The notes below the pieces were generated by a model. The model had not been told where the DNA came from, searched no databases, and saw only the letters and a list, made by a program, of their open reading frames with translations. Shown here in pieces: positions 8,332 through 16,982 of a stretch of 64,000 nucleotides of DNA (position 1 is the first letter of the stretch; each line of letters begins with the position of its first letter). The stretch is from SZUA-37 sp964472525 (lineage in GTDB: Bacteria; Pseudomonadota; Gammaproteobacteria; UBA6429; Thiohalophilaceae): assembly GCA_964472525.1 (NCBI GenBank), contig CAYYLL010000007.1, positions 43,064 through 107,063 on the forward strand. Direction: 5' to 3'. Made by a program: the position numbers and the translations under genes.

Positions 8332-9166
8332 ATGCAAAGGATCCGAATTAAAACTATATTAATAGTGCTGATGTCCATTTACTTTCAACAAACCACTCAT
8401 GCCGACACGGCACGCATCAAAATTCCTGCCGGTAATTTCTTGATGGGCTGCTCAGCACAAGATACCCACTGTGACAAAGATGAAGGCCCCCAAAGCGGGA
8501 CTCCCGTTTTTGTTAAAACGTTCTATATCGACAACAAGGAAGTGTCTGTTAAAGACTACCGTGCTTGTATCAAAGCCGGTCAGTGTCACCGCCCTAAAGA
8601 TCACTCACTCAATCAGTACTGTAATTTAGGTGCCGCCGGTCGAGAGAACCACCCTATCAACTGCGTTGACTGGCAAGAGGCCGTTGATTATTGCCAAACC
8701 AAAGGAGGCCGCCTGCCTTATGAAGCGGAATGGGAAAAAGCGGCGCATGCCGGTTCAAACACACCTTACCCATGGAAAACCAATAAAGGTTTAAAAGTAA
8801 GCTGCAAACAGGCCATTTTAGATGATGGCAAAACGCGCGGTTCTCAAGGTGATGAACTCGATGGTTGTGGCGAAGACCGAACTTGGCCGGTTGCCAGTCG
8901 CCCCGCCAATGCACTGGGGCTATACGATATGCAGGGCAATGTTGGCGAATGGCTAGCCAATTGGTATAGCGCAACCGCCCATTACTAACCTGTATGCGAA
9001 AGGTGACTTAAGTGGCCCCAAATCAGGTAGACAGCGTTTGGTTCGCGGTGGCTCATGGGATGAAAATGCTCAAAATTTACGCAGCTCATTTCGTAATGTA
9101 AAGCCCCCGGTTAGCGGCCAATCCATTTATGGTTCCATTGGTTTTAGGTGTGTTTATGACCAATAA
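8332..9166 (+). pseudogene. Secreted SUMF1-domain (formylglycine-generating-enzyme-like) protein, frameshifted
   Basis: From the ATG at 8332, preceded by an AGGG ribosome-binding sequence, the frame gives a signal peptide (to about residue 20). A SUMF1 fold follows: IPAGNFLMGC, GGRLPYEAEWEKAAHAG and MQGNVGEWLANWY. It stops at 8986-8988. The remaining fold (RLVRGGSWDENAQNLRSSFR, then GSIGFRCVYDQ) continues in another frame to a TAA at 9164-9166, so one extra base lies near 8985. The cysteine pair that true formylglycine-generating enzymes carry after the GGSW motif is absent. The family role here is therefore more likely a structural or binding SUMF1 protein than a sulfatase activator. Confidence 0.8.
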
Positions 9167-9236
9167 GCGTACAACACCAATACGACACAGACTCTAAACG
9201 GTAACCATCACTTAAAGAGCGATAGTGGCATGGTAA

Positions 9237-9260
9237 ATAAGTATGTCATGTAATACTTAT
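9237..9260. promoter_or_regulatory. 8-bp inverted repeat before the binding-protein gene
   Basis: ATAAGTAT (9237-9244) and ATACTTAT (9253-9260) form a perfect dyad around an 8-base spacer. It sits between the broken SUMF1 gene and the phosphate-type binding protein, 66 bases before that gene. It could be an operator or a weak terminator. There is no T-run on either side strong enough to decide. Confidence 0.35.
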
Positions 9261-9326
9261 GCTTAAACAATAAAGTTAGAAGTAATGTACAATAAATGAC
9301 CATGTAGTATCTAGCAGGGTCATTCT

Positions 9327-10223
9327 ATGTTGTTAAAATCTCAAAAAATATTTTTCGTGCGCGTATTTAGTTTAATTGCGTTCAGTCTGTTATTTAATTC
9401 TCTCGGCTATGCCAAAACGGATAAAACCACCATCAGTTGGGCCGGATGCGGTATTACCAAAAAAGCATTTATGAAAGAAATAGCCAAAGCCTATGAAGCA
9501 AAGACTGGAATTAAAATTGTGCTACATGGCGGTGGTGCAACCCGTGGTATTCGCGATGCAGCAAGATTAAAAATGGATTTAGGCGGTTCATGCCGGATGA
9601 ATTTACCCGAAGTTGATCGTATCGAACTGCATGCTTCATTACACCCCGTCGCTTGGGACGCTCTAGCCATTATTGTTAATAAAAAGAACCCTATAAATAC
9701 TTTATCCACCCAACAAATTAAGGCTATCTACACCGGTAAAATCACCAACTGGAAAGAAGTGGGTGGTAAAAATGCCCCGATTCATTTGTATATTCGCCGT
9801 GGCACCATTTCGGGTGTGGGCTATGCCATTCGTCAATATGTTTTTAAAGATCGATATAAACAATTTAAAACCGACTCAAAATATGTCACCAAATCATCCG
9901 GTCCTTTGGAAAAAGCTGTTGTAAAAGATGTGGATGCAATAGCTATTACCGGTGTCAGTAGCGCGCGTAAACGCAATGTTAAAATTATTGGTTTTGACGG
10001 CAAAGTGCCGTCTTACAAAAATGTTGCCAGTGGTAAATACACTTTATACCGCCCCTTATATCTTGTTACCAGTCCTGCACCGTCACAAAAAGTAAAAGAC
10101 TTTATTAAATTTGTTGTCTCCAAAGAAGGTCGTAAAATTATTCGTGACAACAACACCGTGCCATATAAGGATGCACCCGCTTTACAGTCTAAAATGTTAG
10201 TTTATGGCTTTGGTATGCTTTAA
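9327..10223 (+). CDS. Periplasmic phosphate-type substrate-binding protein (PBP-like), orphan
   Basis: This 298-residue protein has a signal peptide (residues about 10-28, ending GYA) and a type-2 periplasmic binding fold of the PstS-like class. The stretch TQQIKAIYTGKITNWKEVGG near residue 130-150 is the family hallmark, with GGGATRGIRDAA near 62-73. It presumably binds phosphate or a related oxyanion outside the inner membrane. No permease or ATPase genes are adjacent: the next gene, zapE, is convergent and 24 bases away. A CAGGG ribosome-binding sequence precedes the ATG. Confidence 0.82.
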   Translation: MLLKSQKIFFVRVFSLIAFSLLFNSLGYAKTDKTTISWAGCGITKKAFMKEIAKAYEAKTGIKIVLHGGGATRGIRDAARLKMDLGGSCRMNLPEVDRIELHASLHPVAWDALAIIVNKKNPINTLSTQQIKAIYTGKITNWKEVGGKNAPIHLYIRRGTISGVGYAIRQYVFKDRYKQFKTDSKYVTKSSGPLEKAVVKDVDAIAITGVSSARKRNVKIIGFDGKVPSYKNVASGKYTLYRPLYLVTSPAPSQKVKDFIKFVVSKEGRKIIRDNNTVPYKDAPALQSKMLVYGFGML

Positions 10224-10247
10224 AGAACTTAGTGAATATTTTACAGG

Positions 10248-11369
10248 CTAAGCCTCTGTCTCATAAACAACGTATTTGCCATTTGTGTTATGTAACAGGG
10301 CCAGATAATGGTTGGTCTGCATTTCTGTTAAACGGCTAACGGTTCGTTCAAAAGCAAAAGCTAAACGTTTTGCAATATAAAGCTGTTCAGGTAGAGCTTC
10401 TGCTGAACAAATAAGTTTTACTTGATGATCATACAAGGCATCCACTAAATGGATAAAACGTTTTGCGGCACTGTCGTAAGACTCATTCATAATAGGAATA
10501 TTGCTGATAAAGACCGTCGTGTATATTCGTGCGATCTCAATATAGTCAAAAGCCGAACGGGGCGATTCGCATAAGGCTGAAAATTCAAACCAAATAACCT
10601 CATTAGCTAACGCAAGATAATCTAACTTACGGTTATTAATTTCTATTTGCCGATTGTGTTTTGATTTCACATCGACAATGTGATTAAAACAGGGGGTTAT
10701 TTTTTCTATTGTTTCCTCATTTGTGCCCACAAAGTAGGTCGTGCTTTTTTCCAGTTTATTAAACCGATAATCGGTATCATCACCTAAATTATATTCAATG
10801 GTCGATTGTTCCAATAAATTAATGACTTCCATAAAACGTTCTCGTTGCAAACCATTCATATATAAATTTTTAATCGCAATATTGGATGATGCAACAATCG
10901 TCACACCATTATCGACCAGTATTTTTAATAACCCCACCATTAACATCGCATCGGCAATATCATGCACGTGAAATTCATCTAGGCATAAGAGTTGGTACTG
11001 ACTAGCAAATTTTTCAGCAACAATCACCAACGGATCGGGTGACTTTGGAAGTGTTCTCAACTGCTCATGAATATCCAACATAAAATGATGGAAATGAATA
11101 CGATGTTTTTCTTTAAACGGTAAACATTCATAAAAACAGTCAATTAAATAGGTTTTGCCACGTCCTGTTCCACCCCAGAAATATAAACCTTTAATATAAA
11201 CCGATTTTCTTTTTAATAATTTTGTCCAGAAACCGGTCGTTTCCTGACGATTAGCTTGCAACAATTCTTCATACAGGGCATTGGTTAATTCAACAGCATG
11301 TTGCTGCGCAGCATCGGCTAAGAAGTCACTGCGTTTTAAATCCTGTTGGTATGACTCAAATGGCGTCAC
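10248..11369 (-). CDS. zapE: Cell division ATPase ZapE (AFG1-like)
   Basis: This 373-residue protein is the AFG1/YhcM-type ATPase. Walker A GGTGRGKT is at residues 66-73, Walker B LLCLDEF is near 133, and SNIAIKNLYMNGLQRERF is the family's sensor and arginine-finger region. ZapE acts on FtsZ rings during constriction and under stress in E. coli. The mitochondrial homologue Afg1 is tied to respiratory complex turnover. It is transcribed alone, convergent with the orphan binding protein. Length and motifs are normal. Confidence 0.93.
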   Translation of the reverse strand: MTPFESYQQDLKRSDFLADAAQQHAVELTNALYEELLQANRQETTGFWTKLLKRKSVYIKGLYFWGGTGRGKTYLIDCFYECLPFKEKHRIHFHHFMLDIHEQLRTLPKSPDPLVIVAEKFASQYQLLCLDEFHVHDIADAMLMVGLLKILVDNGVTIVASSNIAIKNLYMNGLQRERFMEVINLLEQSTIEYNLGDDTDYRFNKLEKSTTYFVGTNEETIEKITPCFNHIVDVKSKHNRQIEINNRKLDYLALANEVIWFEFSALCESPRSAFDYIEIARIYTTVFISNIPIMNESYDSAAKRFIHLVDALYDHQVKLICSAEALPEQLYIAKRLAFAFERTVSRLTEMQTNHYLALLHNTNGKYVVYETEA

Positions 11370-11471
11370 AAAACATTCCCATATAAATGTATTATAGTTT
11401 TGAATATTTAGTATACTTATAAAATATTATCTATACCATGAATTAAATTTAAAACAAGACTTAATAAATAC

Positions 11472-12290
11472 ATGCAAAAAATAAATCGAAGCTTTCTTTT
11501 TATCCTTACCTTTACACTATTTAATACGACCTATGCAAAGGATGTATCCACACAAACTAGCAAGCCAAAATGGGAATTAGGTGTCGGTTTAGGTTTGTTA
11601 AGTTTGCCGCATTACCGTGGTTCTGATCAGCGTTCAGAATACGCTGCACCCATTCCTTACGTACGTTATAATGGTAAACGTTTGAAAGTCGATAAAGAAG
11701 GTGGTCGCTTTTATTTTTACAATGGTGACGATGTTAAAGTTGATATCAGTACAGCCTTTTCTTTTCCTGTTGACAGTACAGACAATCGTGCCCGCAAGGG
11801 GATGCCTAACTTGGATGCCATTATTGAATTAGGGCCAAGAATTCAGTTTAATCTTTATGAATCTGATAATAAAAATCTACGCTTTCGCTTGGGGATTCCA
11901 TTGCGTGCGGCGGTTGCAACCGATTTAAAACATTCTCAAGCGATTGGCTGGGTATTTTCACCTTACTTACAACTTCGATATTATAACGGTTGGGAATCGG
12001 CTGTTTCCATTGGCCCCATATGGGCCAGTGAAGCCTACCATGACTATTTTTATGAAGTTGCACCTCAATACGCCACATCAACTCGTCCTGCATATAATGC
12101 AAAAGCTGGTTACAGCGGTTCACGCATCACCCTAACGGTTAGTAGACGTTTTAACCAAATCTGGTTTGGTTTTTTTGCGAAGTACGACAATTTAAGCAAT
12201 GCTACATTTATAGATAGCCCATTGATTAGACAAAATGATTCTTTTATCGTGGGTGCGGCTCTTTCATGGGTCTTTAAAAAATCGAAATAA
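11472..12290 (+). CDS. MipA/OmpV-family outer-membrane protein
   Basis: This 272-residue protein has a signal peptide (residues about 1-23, ending TYA). It then has alternating amphipathic strands (WELGVGLGLLSLPHYRGSDQ, IGWVFSPYLQLRYY) and ends in an outer-membrane-type aromatic terminal strand (AALSWVFKKSK). The GSDQ and RRFNQIWFGFFAKYDNLSNATF features are typical of MipA/OmpV. E. coli MipA links murein hydrolase and synthase. Others act as outer-membrane porin-like proteins induced by cations or osmolarity. It stands alone upstream of rapA, and its exact role is not shown by the sequence. Confidence 0.85.
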   Translation: MQKINRSFLFILTFTLFNTTYAKDVSTQTSKPKWELGVGLGLLSLPHYRGSDQRSEYAAPIPYVRYNGKRLKVDKEGGRFYFYNGDDVKVDISTAFSFPVDSTDNRARKGMPNLDAIIELGPRIQFNLYESDNKNLRFRLGIPLRAAVATDLKHSQAIGWVFSPYLQLRYYNGWESAVSIGPIWASEAYHDYFYEVAPQYATSTRPAYNAKAGYSGSRITLTVSRRFNQIWFGFFAKYDNLSNATFIDSPLIRQNDSFIVGAALSWVFKKSK

Positions 12291-12503
12291 CAACGTCAGT
12301 TTTAGATAAACAGTGAGTTTTTACTATTCCCTTCTATATTAATACTATAAAATAGTCCTCTTTTTTTAGCACTATATCGCTCCTCAGCAACCGATGGGAA
12401 ATCAAGCCCAAAGATATTGCACCCGTATATATTGCGATAGACCTTTTCTCGAACGACAAGAAGTGACAGAAAAACAAGATTTAACTCAAGTGTGTGAGAC
12501 CCC

Positions 12504-15416
12504 ATGTCAGAATTTTCCATATCAAAATTTGTAGTTGGACAACGTTGGATAAGTGATACCGAAACCGATTTAGGTTTAGGTGTCGTAACCAGCACAGAAA
12601 CGCGCCGAGTCACTATTATATTCCCCGCCAGTGAACAATCACGAGTCTATGCTATCGGTCAAGCACCTCTCACGCGGGTTATCTTTTTCGAAGGCGATAG
12701 CATTAAATCAGAACAAGGCGAACAGTATACCATTCGCCAACTTGAAGAACGTGAAGGTTTGATCGTATACCATTGCATTGATCAAAATGGTGAAGCTTAT
12801 GAATTATCAGAAGGACAATTAAACCATTCAACTCAACTTAATAAACCACGCGATCGAATGCTTACCAGCCAGATTGATAAACAACTCTGGTATACCTTAC
12901 GCTACCAGACATTACAAAAACGTTATGAATTAGCACAACTACAGACACGAGGTTTACTCGGCCCACGCGTTAGTCTTATCCCCCATCAGCTGTATATTGC
13001 ACATCAAGTTGCTAATCGCAGTGCGCCCCGGGTATTACTGGCCGATGAAGTAGGTTTAGGAAAAACCATTGAAGCGGGCTTAATTATTCATCAGCAATTA
13101 ATATCAGATCGCGCACAACGTATTCTGATTATAGTTCCTGAAGCATTAATCTATCAGTGGATGGTTGAAATGCTACGACGCTTTAACCTTAAAATGAGTT
13201 TATATGATCAAGAACGTTATCAGGACAGTGTTGATGATGAACACAATCCTTTTATCGATGAACCGCTATTATTGTGCAGTCTCGAGTTTGTAACCCACAA
13301 CGCAATCGTATTAGAGCAATTAATCGAAGCAGAATGGGATATTCTTGTTATTGATGAAGCCCATCATCTTGCATGGTCTGAAGAGCTGCCAAGCCCGGCT
13401 TATACTTGTATCGAAAAATTATCAGCAACTATACCGGGCTTATTATTATTAACCGCTACACCTGAACAACTTGGTGAAGAAAGTCACTTTGCGCGTTTAC
13501 GTTTACTTGATCCCCATCGTTATCATAGCCTCGATAAATTTCTTAAAGAAGTAAAAGCCTTTAAAACCATCGCCCATGTCGTTGACAATTTACTCGATGC
13601 CGATTCATTAAATGAAGAGTCAAGCAAGACACTGGTTAATTTATTTAAAGGGAATGAAAGTTATTTATCATTACTCGATAATTTTAACATGCTCGAAGAT
13701 AACGATTCTTATCGACAACAATTAATCCAAATTCTGGCCGACCAACATGGTACCGGGCGCGTACTATTCCGCAATACACGCAATGCTATTAAAGGTTTCC
13801 CAGAACGAGAAGCCCATGCCTACCCATTAAAAGCACCAACGGCCTATGAGTCATTAATACAGGCTTATATAGAGTCCAATGAAGTAGAAAAACTTCAACT
13901 GCCGCTGCTGCTCACGCCAGAAATTATTTATCAGAATGTTTTTGCCAATGAAGGAGAACATTGGACCCGTATCGACCCACGCATTGCATGGCTAGCCGAC
14001 ATTCTTAAAACCTGTCGCAATGAAAAAGTACTGGTTATTTGTGCTTACGCAACCACGGCTATTGATATTTCCAATGCTTTACGTGAACAATATGGGAAAC
14101 AATCTGCGGTGTTTCATGAAAACATGAATATTATTGACCGAGATCGTGCGGCTGCTTTTTTTGCTGATATGGAAGACGGCTCACAAGTTTTAATTTGTTC
14201 CGAGATTGGTAGCGAAGGCAGAAATTTTCAGTTTGCACACCATTTAGTTCTGTTTGATCTCCCCTATAATCCAGACTTACTTGAACAACGTATTGGTAGA
14301 CTGGACAGGATAGGTCAGCTAGAAACCATCCATCTGCATACACCTTACTTTGAAAATTCGGCACAAGCGATTATGTACCAATGGTATCACAGTGGTTTAA
14401 ATACGTTTATGCACACTTGCCCAGCTGGTCAGGCGGTTCTGCAAAAGCACCATCAAGAATTAAATAATTATTTAATCAACCCTAGTTTCGACTCTTTTTC
14501 GGTAGAACAATTTATTCATATGGTTCATGCCGACACCAATGAATTTACCCAACAGTTGCAGCAAGGCCGGGATCGTTTTCTTGAACTGAATCCCTATCAA
14601 CAAGCTGAAGCAGCCGATATTGCAGCTAATATCCAATACTGGGACCATGACCGAGGTTTAGAAAATTATCTGTCGGGTGTCTTTGATATGTATGGTGTAG
14701 ATTTTGATTTCCACGCACAAAAAAGTTTTACCTTGCACCCAACCGACCATATGCTTATTACCCACTTTCCTGGTTTACCCGATGAAGGTGCAACCATCAC
14801 CTTCGACCGCCATCATGCACTTGCTCATGAAAATATGTATTTTATGACATGGGAACATCCGATGGTTGTTAACTTAATTGATTTACTGGTTTCACATGAA
14901 CACGGCAACACCGCTTTGAGTATTGTGAAATTACCCAAACTAAAACAAGGCAGTATTTTATTAGAATGTATTTTTGTTATTGAATGCAGTGCGCCACAAA
15001 AATTACAAATTCATCGCCACTTACCACCAGCAGTTATTCGTGTCCTTATTGATCCACTTAACAAGGATTTAACCGAACAATTTGATTTTGATGCCTTACA
15101 AGGTGCCGTTATTCAGTTAAACAAACAAATTATCAGCCAACTAATTAGTAACCATCAGCAACGATTACAAAATATGTTCGCCCAGGCTGAAAACATTGCA
15201 ACAAAAAATTGTGTTACCCAAACTCAGGCCAAGATAACTGAAATGACACAGCATTTTAATCTTGAAATACAACGTTTAAAGTCACTACAAAAAGACAACC
15301 CAAATATTCGAGACGATGAAATCATTAATATGGAAAACCAGAAAAATGAGCTGAACGCGTATATGAGTAAAGCCTATGCACGCATGGATTCCTCACGACT
15401 TATTGTGGCCGGGTAA
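12504..15416 (+). CDS. rapA: RNA polymerase-associated ATPase RapA (HepA)
   Basis: This 970-residue Swi2/Snf2-type protein recycles stalled or post-termination RNA polymerase using ATP. An N-terminal Tudor-like region binds polymerase (KFVVGQRWISDTETDLGLG). Walker A is DEVGLGKTIEAGLI near residue 178, the DEAH-type box reads VIDEAHHLAW near 286, and motif VI is LEQRIGRLDRIGQ near 594-606. The length matches E. coli RapA. The gene is preceded by about 210 bases holding only a doubtful small reading frame, and followed by a separate secreted-protein gene. Confidence 0.95.
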   Translation: MSEFSISKFVVGQRWISDTETDLGLGVVTSTETRRVTIIFPASEQSRVYAIGQAPLTRVIFFEGDSIKSEQGEQYTIRQLEEREGLIVYHCIDQNGEAYELSEGQLNHSTQLNKPRDRMLTSQIDKQLWYTLRYQTLQKRYELAQLQTRGLLGPRVSLIPHQLYIAHQVANRSAPRVLLADEVGLGKTIEAGLIIHQQLISDRAQRILIIVPEALIYQWMVEMLRRFNLKMSLYDQERYQDSVDDEHNPFIDEPLLLCSLEFVTHNAIVLEQLIEAEWDILVIDEAHHLAWSEELPSPAYTCIEKLSATIPGLLLLTATPEQLGEESHFARLRLLDPHRYHSLDKFLKEVKAFKTIAHVVDNLLDADSLNEESSKTLVNLFKGNESYLSLLDNFNMLEDNDSYRQQLIQILADQHGTGRVLFRNTRNAIKGFPEREAHAYPLKAPTAYESLIQAYIESNEVEKLQLPLLLTPEIIYQNVFANEGEHWTRIDPRIAWLADILKTCRNEKVLVICAYATTAIDISNALREQYGKQSAVFHENMNIIDRDRAAAFFADMEDGSQVLICSEIGSEGRNFQFAHHLVLFDLPYNPDLLEQRIGRLDRIGQLETIHLHTPYFENSAQAIMYQWYHSGLNTFMHTCPAGQAVLQKHHQELNNYLINPSFDSFSVEQFIHMVHADTNEFTQQLQQGRDRFLELNPYQQAEAADIAANIQYWDHDRGLENYLSGVFDMYGVDFDFHAQKSFTLHPTDHMLITHFPGLPDEGATITFDRHHALAHENMYFMTWEHPMVVNLIDLLVSHEHGNTALSIVKLPKLKQGSILLECIFVIECSAPQKLQIHRHLPPAVIRVLIDPLNKDLTEQFDFDALQGAVIQLNKQIISQLISNHQQRLQNMFAQAENIATKNCVTQTQAKITEMTQHFNLEIQRLKSLQKDNPNIRDDEIINMENQKNELNAYMSKAYARMDSSRLIVAG

Positions 15417-15515
15417 AAGAAATAAACCACTCATTCCCCATTTATTCAGCTTTCATTCAGCTAGCTTCCTGTAATCTATATCCATACTAACGCACCCCTA
15501 TCAAGGAGTTATATT

Positions 15516-15845
15516 ATGGAAATTTCACATACAAAACATATAGTTATGGCATTGAGTATTGTTGTGCTGAGTGGCCTTAGCCTAAGCTCACAAGCCGATG
15601 GTGGTCATCGTCACTATGCCAGATGTGGCCATTCTTACTATAACGGCTACGGTCATAACTATTATGGACACAACTACTATGGCCATGGTTATTATGGAAA
15701 TAGTTATTACGGGTATAATAATTACCCTCGATATTCAAGCTATGATGACGACGACTACCAACCTCGGCGGCAACACCGCATTAATGTGATACCCCATATC
15801 AATGCAAGAATTCATTTACCCGGCTTAAGCCTGAGTTTACACTAA
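15516..15845 (+). CDS. Secreted His/Tyr/Gly-rich repeat protein
   Basis: This 109-residue protein has a signal peptide (residues 1-27, ending SQA). A low-complexity middle follows with repeated YYGH/YYGN units (residues about 38-68), many histidines, an acidic DDDD patch, and a basic C-terminus ending in a hydrophobic LPGLSLSLH. I recognise no enzyme family. Histidine-rich repeats often bind Cu, Ni or Zn, so a periplasmic metal-binding role is an inference. An AAGGAG ribosome-binding sequence precedes the ATG. It lies just upstream of the PepSY/two-component genes and could be one of their targets. Confidence 0.7.
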   Translation: MEISHTKHIVMALSIVVLSGLSLSSQADGGHRHYARCGHSYYNGYGHNYYGHNYYGHGYYGNSYYGYNNYPRYSSYDDDDYQPRRQHRINVIPHINARIHLPGLSLSLH

Positions 15846-15966
15846 ACATTGACGGGATATGCTTAAGGTAGAAAGCCTAAAAACACGACTTTAAGCAAAT
15901 CCTGCTTTGTTAAAATAGACGCCAACGTGTATGCTAGCAATAACATTCTTAGCTATTGAGAAAAAA

Positions 15967-16272
15967 ATGGTTACATTCTTGCGTATCAATTTCCTTCTGT
16001 TATTACTGAGTACCCCGCTCACCACACAGGCGTACACTCAAAATAACCACTCGAAGGAATCAACTCTAACAGCAATGACATCATCAGGGCTAATTGCTAA
16101 AGTTCAAATAAGTAAACAAATGGCGGCCGGTATTGCACAACAAACTGTGCCGGGGAGAGTGTTAAAAGTAACCCTTAAGGGGTCTACCTATCGGGTAAAA
16201 ATTATTAGTCAAAGCGGTGACGTCGTTAACGTATTGATTAATGCCAACACTGGCCAAATACTAAACCAATAA
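15967..16272 (+). CDS. Small secreted PepSY-domain protein
   Basis: The protein is 101 residues from the ATG at 15967; an earlier start at 15931 would add 12 residues before the signal peptide and is less likely. The signal peptide is at residues about 5-23. A single PepSY-like domain covers the C-terminal 60 residues (VPGRVLKVTLKGSTYRVKI, then NANTGQILNQ). PepSY domains are thought to inhibit or modulate proteins in the periplasm. Small PepSY genes often precede PhoP/PhoQ-like pairs, as here: the response regulator starts six bases downstream, so all three are one operon. Confidence 0.78.
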   Translation: MVTFLRINFLLLLLSTPLTTQAYTQNNHSKESTLTAMTSSGLIAKVQISKQMAAGIAQQTVPGRVLKVTLKGSTYRVKIISQSGDVVNVLINANTGQILNQ

Positions 16273-16277
16273 CACCC

Positions 16278-16967
16278 ATGCGTGTACTCATTATCGAAGA
16301 TGAACTCACCTTGCAACAGCAAGTTAAAGAACATCTGGAGCAACATCAATATATGGTTGATACCAGTTCCGATGGTGAAGATGGTTTATTTAATGCGCTA
16401 GAATATCCCATTGATGCCGCCATTATTGATATTGGCCTACCGAAATTATCCGGCATTGATGTGATAAAACAGATTCGAGCCAAAGGTAAAAATCTTCCTA
16501 TTCTTATTTTAACCGCGCGCAACAGTTGGCAGGATAAAGTCAATGGCCTAGAAGCCGGTGCAGACGATTATCTGGTTAAACCATTCCATATAGAAGAATT
16601 GCTAGCACGGCTTAAAGCCTTATTACGCAGAAGTATTGGCTCAACCAACACCGTTATTCAATATCCCCCCATTCAAATTGATACCACGAGTCAAACTGTA
16701 CACTGTCATGAATTACCCGTTGAATTAACCACCTTTGAGTATCGAACCATTGAATACTTAATACGCCATGCAGGTGAAGTGGTATCCAAACAAAATTTAA
16801 ATGAATATCTCTATCCTCATGACGAAGATACCGACAGTAATGTTATTGAAGTGATGATTGGTCGTCTACGAAAAAAACTTGACCAAAAAAATAATCTAAA
16901 GCCCATTGAAACATTACGTGGACGAGGTTATCGGTTTGTTCTTAAAAAACTGAATACTGAAGAATAA
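16278..16967 (+). CDS. OmpR/PhoP-type response regulator
   Basis: This 229-residue protein has an N-terminal receiver domain with acidic pocket ED at residues 7-8, phospho-acceptor D51 (IIDIGLP) and K101 (LVKPF). A C-terminal winged-helix DNA-binding domain follows (FEYRTIEYLIRHAGEVVSK, ending LRGRGYRFVL). It sits between the PepSY gene and the histidine kinase, which starts 15 bases after its stop. The PhoP/PhoQ/QseB subgroup is likely from the neighbouring kinase's HSLKTP box. The signal may be divalent cations or another envelope stress, but this is inferred. Confidence 0.9.
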   Translation: MRVLIIEDELTLQQQVKEHLEQHQYMVDTSSDGEDGLFNALEYPIDAAIIDIGLPKLSGIDVIKQIRAKGKNLPILILTARNSWQDKVNGLEAGADDYLVKPFHIEELLARLKALLRRSIGSTNTVIQYPPIQIDTTSQTVHCHELPVELTTFEYRTIEYLIRHAGEVVSKQNLNEYLYPHDEDTDSNVIEVMIGRLRKKLDQKNNLKPIETLRGRGYRFVLKKLNTEE

Positions 16968-16982
16968 CTAAAAGATATTCAC

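Noticed and set aside
12394..12534. 46-codon frame with four cysteines just before rapA
   Set aside because: It overlaps the rapA start by 31 bases, has no ribosome-binding site and I cannot match it; kept only as a note.
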